Shown here piece after piece: positions 61,201 through 64,000 of a stretch of 64,000 bases of DNA. The first letter of the stretch is position 1; the number at the start of each line of letters is the position of its first letter. The stretch covers positions 26,256,137 through 26,320,136 of the forward strand of contig NC_081148.1 in the NCBI RefSeq assembly GCF_958295425.1, read 5' to 3'. The DNA is from Solea solea. Its lineage: Eukaryota; Chordata; Actinopteri; Pleuronectiformes; Soleidae. The notes under the pieces were generated by a model. It was not told the origin of the DNA. It did not search any database and saw only the letters and a list, made by a program, of their open reading frames with translations. A program made the translations under genes and the position numbers.

Positions 61201-63193
61201 GGATGCAGGTTCATGTGAGAATACACTGCACCACATGAATAAAGGGTTTTTGTTTTAAGGTGTCTTAAATGCAGCGTTAGAGACTTTTAAATGAAAATGA
61301 AGCCTTTTTGTACATGATAAAGAAAAATGAAGCAGCCCTTAATATTTGAAGGAAACCTCTGACCTGTGGATAAGCAGCTCCAGTCACAGGAAAGACAGTG
61401 GGGCGGGGGACATGCTGCAGAGGGTGTCCCAGGTACTGTGGGGTGCACACAGTGGGGAGGTGGGCCTGTATGGTGGTGTAGGGGTGGAGGCCCTGGGTGT
61501 GAGGGTGAGCCATGGCCTGGCCCGCGATGGCGTGGGACTGGTAGATGGTGGAGCCCACGGAGATGACGGGCACCACGGCCGCCGCCGTGACCGAGGCCGT
61601 GACGGTCGCCGTCCCCTGAGACTCCATGTTGACCCCGCCGTCCAGGACCACGCAGGTGGATTCCTGTGACCTCCTGCCCGAACCCCCGTTGGCCCCGCAA
61701 CGTCCAGACGTCTCCCTCTGCTGGGCCGAGCCCCCGCCCACAGACTGCTCGTACAGCCAGTACCACTGATGAGCCACTTCAAACAGAACCTCAGGATACA
61801 CGCCCCCTCCTTTAGCTGCTTCCTCTACTGCCATGCAGGCCTTCTCCAGCATCACGTTGTCCTGGAGACACACGGTGAGACACAGGGTGAGACACAGGGT
61901 GAGACACAGGGTGAGACACAGGGTGAGACACAGGGTGAGACACAGGGGGACACACAGGACTTTTCATTTTAACATACAAACATGTGTCAGTTCAATCATA
62001 TACAGTTTACACAATAAAAAATCTGTTTGAGTGAGTTTTTATTAGAATAAAATCCCACACAGTACCTGCTCTTTACACTGCACCAGTGCTCTCTGGATCT
62101 CATTAGGATTCAGAGCATGAGCGTGAGGCAGACAGCTCAGGGCCAGCTCTGCTGCCGCCCGCACCATGTTAAGGTCTCTGGCCCGCGACGCTCGGTCTGC
62201 TAAGGACGCCACCTCTGGAGGAGTCAGGTGACCGTCCCAGCACTCCACCAAGATGTTCAGAGCAGCACTGCCAATCTCCATGGCCTGGCCTGACACACAC
62301 ACACACACACACACACGACATCAGTGTTACTGACTACCTTACACAATCACACTCACACTCACTCACTCACTCACTCACTCACCAGTGATCCAGGACACAT
62401 GAGAGGAGTAGGTCCTGGAGAGCCAGTTGGGAGAGACAAAGTTGTGTAGTCCAAGGGCGTACAGGCCGATTTCAAAGGCGCACAGGTGGAGGTTCCTGTG
62501 GGGCCCCTGGTGGCCCCCACTGGCTGAGGGCTGAGTGAAAATGGAGGTGGACGAGTTTCCTCCGGCTTTGATCAGCACCGTCTTGGCCAGCTCAAAGTAA
62601 AAATGTGCTGCGGCCTCTGACGGCTGATTGGGTACGTGGGGGGCATGGCACTCTGGGCGCCGCCCTTTGTACCTGGACATACAAAGAAGAGGAACATGGT
62701 ATAAGCATTGTTCTCAGACTCTGACCAATGACAGATGATTTCAGAGAGAGTGAGAGGTTTAGCTTTCCTTTTTTAAAATAAAAACTACTGTGATTTCATC
62801 CTCTATTGTGAAAACTCAAAGTGAACCCTTTGTTTGGATGGAGGAGGAGAAAAGACATGTGGATGAGTTTGACACCTTTAAATCATCACAGTCTCTTGTA
62901 ACTCCTCCCACTGACCCTGATAATGTGCTTTCACTCACTGTGACCGAGTAAAAAAAAAGAGTATATTTACCTGCTGGTGTCATTGCTCTTTGCTCTGGCC
63001 CCGCCCCCTGCCCTACGAGAGCCGCTGGAGGAGGAGGAGCCCAACGAATCTGATGATGAACTGCTGATGCTGTCACTGTCCTGGCCCCGCCCCCACGATG
63101 CTGCGGCCCAGCCGCCCCGGAGTGGGCGGCGGCTGAGGGTGGGGGAACTGTCTGAGGTGGTTTCTGGAGCACTGCTGTCGATACTTGCCATGC
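54011..63193 (-). CDS. zswim8: Zinc finger SWIM-type protein 8, C-terminal part (gene continues past the right edge)
   Basis: ZSWIM8 (EBAX-1 in worms, Dorado in flies) is the substrate receptor of a cullin-RING ubiquitin ligase. It destroys Argonaute bound to certain target RNAs and so releases the microRNA for decay; it also acts in protein quality control. Nine coding exons are visible, 5' to 3': 63193-62971, 62672-62383, 62289-62066, 61861-61364, 59028-58851, 57827-57651, 57367-57248, 56871-56693, 54214-54011. All junctions keep the frame, giving 696 residues of a protein that is about 1,840 long in human. Landmarks are HFYFELAKT, FVSPNWLSRTYSSHVSWITG, YPEVLFEVAHQWYWLYE, GVNYVYQFCVGAAKGVLSPF and the end KELWQRISLEMATFSP. 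The SWIM zinc finger and the BC/cullin boxes are in the missing N-terminal part. Confidence 0.93.
54806..55222. repeat. TAAATAACAAG-type simple repeat, ~417 bp
   Basis: Irregular mixture of AACAAATAAAT and AACAAGTAAAT units in the last zswim8 intron. Y/L/I-rich minus-strand frames of over 100 codons are artefacts. Confidence 0.93.
55223..56692. other. Rest of last zswim8 intron
   Basis: Holds GTGGAGCTCA x3 near 55,430, a 12-bp GATTTGATTAA repeat (about five copies, 55,978-56,036) and CGTGT pentamers near 56,145-56,178. No exon seen. Confidence 0.5.
56693..56871 (-). CDS. zswim8: zswim8 exon (VNYVYQFCVGAAKGV)
   Basis: 179 bp encoding VNYVYQFCVGAAKGVLSPFV and LQRLNPAHIHAHLRTPAFHQ, ending CQQAYLQ. 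One of the most conserved blocks of the protein. Donor GTAGGA. Confidence 0.94.
57248..57367 (-). CDS. zswim8: zswim8 exon
   Basis: 120 bp encoding MLALEMLGRRAHNDHPNNFS and YTEDVKWLLGLAARLG. The upstream pyrimidine tract is an imperfect TG/CG repeat that runs right up to CAG. Confidence 0.92.
57651..57827 (-). CDS. zswim8: zswim8 exon
   Basis: 177 bp encoding GSVHAGQTIQTIQGASMPSL, FLAEDEQHSQPIS and LHHLHSAYRVG. A pure 77-bp TG tract (plus strand CA, 57,835-57,911) ends 7 bases before the acceptor AG. Confidence 0.9.
57834..57911. repeat. (CA)n microsatellite at a zswim8 3' splice site
   Basis: About 38 uninterrupted CA units. In the zswim8 transcript this is a UG repeat. Confidence 0.97.
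58206..58590. repeat. (TA)n followed by ~21-bp minisatellite
   Basis: (TA)n at 58,206-58,252. From 58,418, about eight units of GAGAATAAAGTC or GAGATTAAAGTC with TTAATTTAT or GTAAATTTAT. Confidence 0.85.
58851..59028 (-). CDS. zswim8: zswim8 exon (Pro/Thr-rich)
   Basis: 178 bp encoding GMHPAFIGAQFPFSVATGPQ, FPGVPVPSMTQIAVHPYHTE and SGLPLSTTVA. Acceptor CCTCTTCAG, donor GTGAGG. Confidence 0.92.
59204..59408. repeat. (CATA)n tetranucleotide, left part
   Basis: CATA units with CAAACATATACA interruptions in a zswim8 intron. It continues after the DNA element at 60,085, so the element split one microsatellite or seeded the second. Confidence 0.93.
59409..60084. mobile_element. Probable non-autonomous DNA transposon, 676 bp
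   Basis: Imperfect inverted ends: CAGGGGTCGCGTTAACCGAA at left and, inverted, CAGAGGTTGTGCTAGACTTT at right. It is flanked by ATACAC on both sides, but the flanks are microsatellite, so the target duplication is ambiguous. Near the left end TCCGTCACCGTT and AACGGTGACGGA form a hairpin. An internal stretch (59,700-59,900) reads as a degenerate coding fragment with stops; I cannot name it. Confidence 0.55.
60085..60755. repeat. (CATA)n-derived repeat, ~670 bp
   Basis: Mixed CATACATACAAACATATAAA units. Three overlapping minus-strand frames of 240-256 codons (C, V, Y, M, I) cross it and are artefacts. Confidence 0.95.
60756..61363. other. zswim8 intron, no exon seen
   Basis: Contains a (TTA)n microsatellite at about 61,031-61,080. 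Nothing else recognised. Confidence 0.45.
61364..61861 (-). CDS. zswim8: zswim8 large exon
   Basis: 498 bp, phase 0. Begins DNVMLEKACMAVEEAAKGG, then VLFEVAHQWYWLYEQ, then a low-complexity region rich in A, V, T, H, Q and P (VTASVTAAAVVPVISVGSTI). Its 3' splice site sits against a 12-bp CTCACCCTGTGT-type minisatellite that supplies the pyrimidine tract. Confidence 0.92.
61869..61960. repeat. 12-bp minisatellite next to a zswim8 acceptor
   Basis: Seven to eight units of GTGAGACACAGG on the plus strand, beginning 8 bases from the exon edge. Confidence 0.92.
62066..62289 (-). CDS. zswim8: zswim8 exon (helical repeats)
   Basis: 224 bp encoding GQAMEIGSAALNILVECWDG through EIQRALVQCKEQ, predicted all helical. 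The acceptor tract is a TG repeat (plus strand 62,293-62,317). Confidence 0.93.
62383..62672 (-). CDS. zswim8: zswim8 exon (YKGRRPECHAPHVPNQ)
   Basis: 290 bp encoding YKGRRPECHAPHVPNQPSEA, an AAAHFYFELAKTVLIKAGG helix and LYALGLHNFVSPNWLSRTYS. The donor GTGAGT leads straight into an ACTC tetramer repeat of the plus strand (62,350-62,382). Confidence 0.93.
62971..63193 (-). CDS. zswim8: zswim8 exon, serine-rich linker
   Basis: 223 bp. Starts MASIDSSAPETTSDSSP and holds a long Ser run with Arg/Gly-rich ends, ending SNDTSR. Low complexity, probably disordered; the least conserved exon here. Acceptor GTGCTCAG, donor GTAAAT. Confidence 0.85.
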
Positions 63194-63273
63194 CTGAGCA
63201 CAAACCACACTCCACATCAACACTCTGAGTATGATACATGACGAGTGGCATGAAAACAAATACCACTTCATTT

Positions 63274-63317
<44 letters not shown>

Positions 63318-64000
63318 GCAGTGTCCAGTGTTTAGTTAAACCTTCAAGATGAAACTACACACACTGCACTACAGTGATGTGTTGACAGACAATGGGAATA
63401 AGTATTTAAAAACACTGAGGAAATAAAGCTGCACACAGGGTTTCTCTGGACCCATGAAGAGGTTTGTGCTTCTCAAAGATTCAGAGTGACAATACACTGT
63501 AGAATACCCTGTTAATACACTGTAGATACATTGTAAATGCACTGTAAAACACCCTGTTAATACACTGTAAATGCACTCTAAAATACCCTGTTAATACACT
63601 GTAAAATACCCTGTTAATACACTGTTAATAAAGTGTAAAATACACCGTAGAATACACTGTAAAATATACTGTAAATACACTGAAAATAAACTATAAAATA
63701 TACTGTAAATACACAGTAAAATACTCTGTAAATACATTGTAAATAGACTGTAACATTTATTTAATTTAATTTAATTTAATTTAATTTAATTTAATTTAAT
63801 CAATGCCATGTATGTTTTAATCAATATACAGTATGTACTCTTTCATTTATAACTAGTGTATTTCATAAATTGATTAAATAAAAAATGATCACTCCTGCAG
63901 ATATAACATCTATATACTGCCCAGCCCTAAATACACTATATAACATCTATATACTGCCCAGCCCTAAATACACTATATAACATCTATATACTGCCCAGCC
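63194..64000. other. zswim8 intron to the right edge, tandem repeats only
   Basis: (TG)n at 63,277-63,314; TACACTGTAAAA-type 12-19-bp repeats at 63,490-63,765; (TTTAA)n at about 63,757-63,800; and a 37-bp repeat (ATATAACATCTATATACTGC then CCAGCCCTAAATACACT) starting at 63,901, 63,938 and 63,975 and cut by the window end. No further exon seen. Confidence 0.8.

Noticed and set aside
61346..61669. Plus-strand ORFs over the large zswim8 exon
   Set aside because: Antisense shadow of a GC-rich coding exon with clear zswim8 residues.

Overview
This window is vertebrate nuclear DNA, almost certainly from a ray-finned (teleost) fish. The protein-coding signal is split into short exons with GT-AG introns. 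Three genes are recognisable vertebrate proteins: a GPRIN2-like protein, the heparan sulfate enzyme NDST2, and the C-terminal part of the ubiquitin-ligase subunit ZSWIM8. The intergenic and intronic DNA is packed with microsatellites and with repeat types common in teleosts: tRNA-derived SINE heads, small hAT-like elements, Ty3/gypsy pieces and LINE/SINE tails. There are no bacterial features.

Layout. 1-1.3 kb: the 3' exons of a small plus-strand gene that I cannot identify, possibly ending in a ubiquitin-like fold, with a polyA signal. 1.76-23.8 kb: a large satellite block built from a 38-bp monomer, roughly 460 copies in two arrays. The arrays are separated by a tandemly duplicated 1.95-kb composite repeat (14,993-18,876) and a tandem pair of 97-bp units that each hold a 48-bp perfect palindrome (18,877-19,070). 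A diverged third copy of the composite repeat, split by a 521-bp hAT-like element with an exact 8-bp target duplication, lies beyond the second array (23.85-25.15 kb). 25.8-27.1 kb: gprin2, a single coding exon on the minus strand. 27.2-32 kb: intergenic DNA with a SINE and a 0.7-kb pentanucleotide array. 32.06-45.42 kb: ndst2, minus strand, 13 coding exons, a complete frame of 906 codons by my splice reconstruction. 45.4-52.7 kb: the ndst2 upstream region with transposon remnants and a CpG-rich promoter-like patch near 51.1-51.6 kb. 52.75-63.2 kb and beyond: zswim8, minus strand, the last nine coding exons and the 3'UTR; its 5' part lies past the right edge.

How the genes relate. ndst2 encodes a Golgi type II membrane enzyme that starts heparan sulfate modification. 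zswim8 encodes a cullin-RING substrate receptor known for target-directed microRNA decay. gprin2 is a G-alpha-interacting, neurite-outgrowth-related protein. They do not form a pathway; their proximity is conserved vertebrate linkage (NDST2 and ZSWIM8 are neighbours in human). I found no previously unknown enzymatic system. The most unusual content is the satellite block and its nested history, a fold-back copy of a gypsy RNase H segment in the last ndst2 intron, and the repeated use of TG microsatellites as the pyrimidine tract of 3' splice sites in ndst2 and zswim8.
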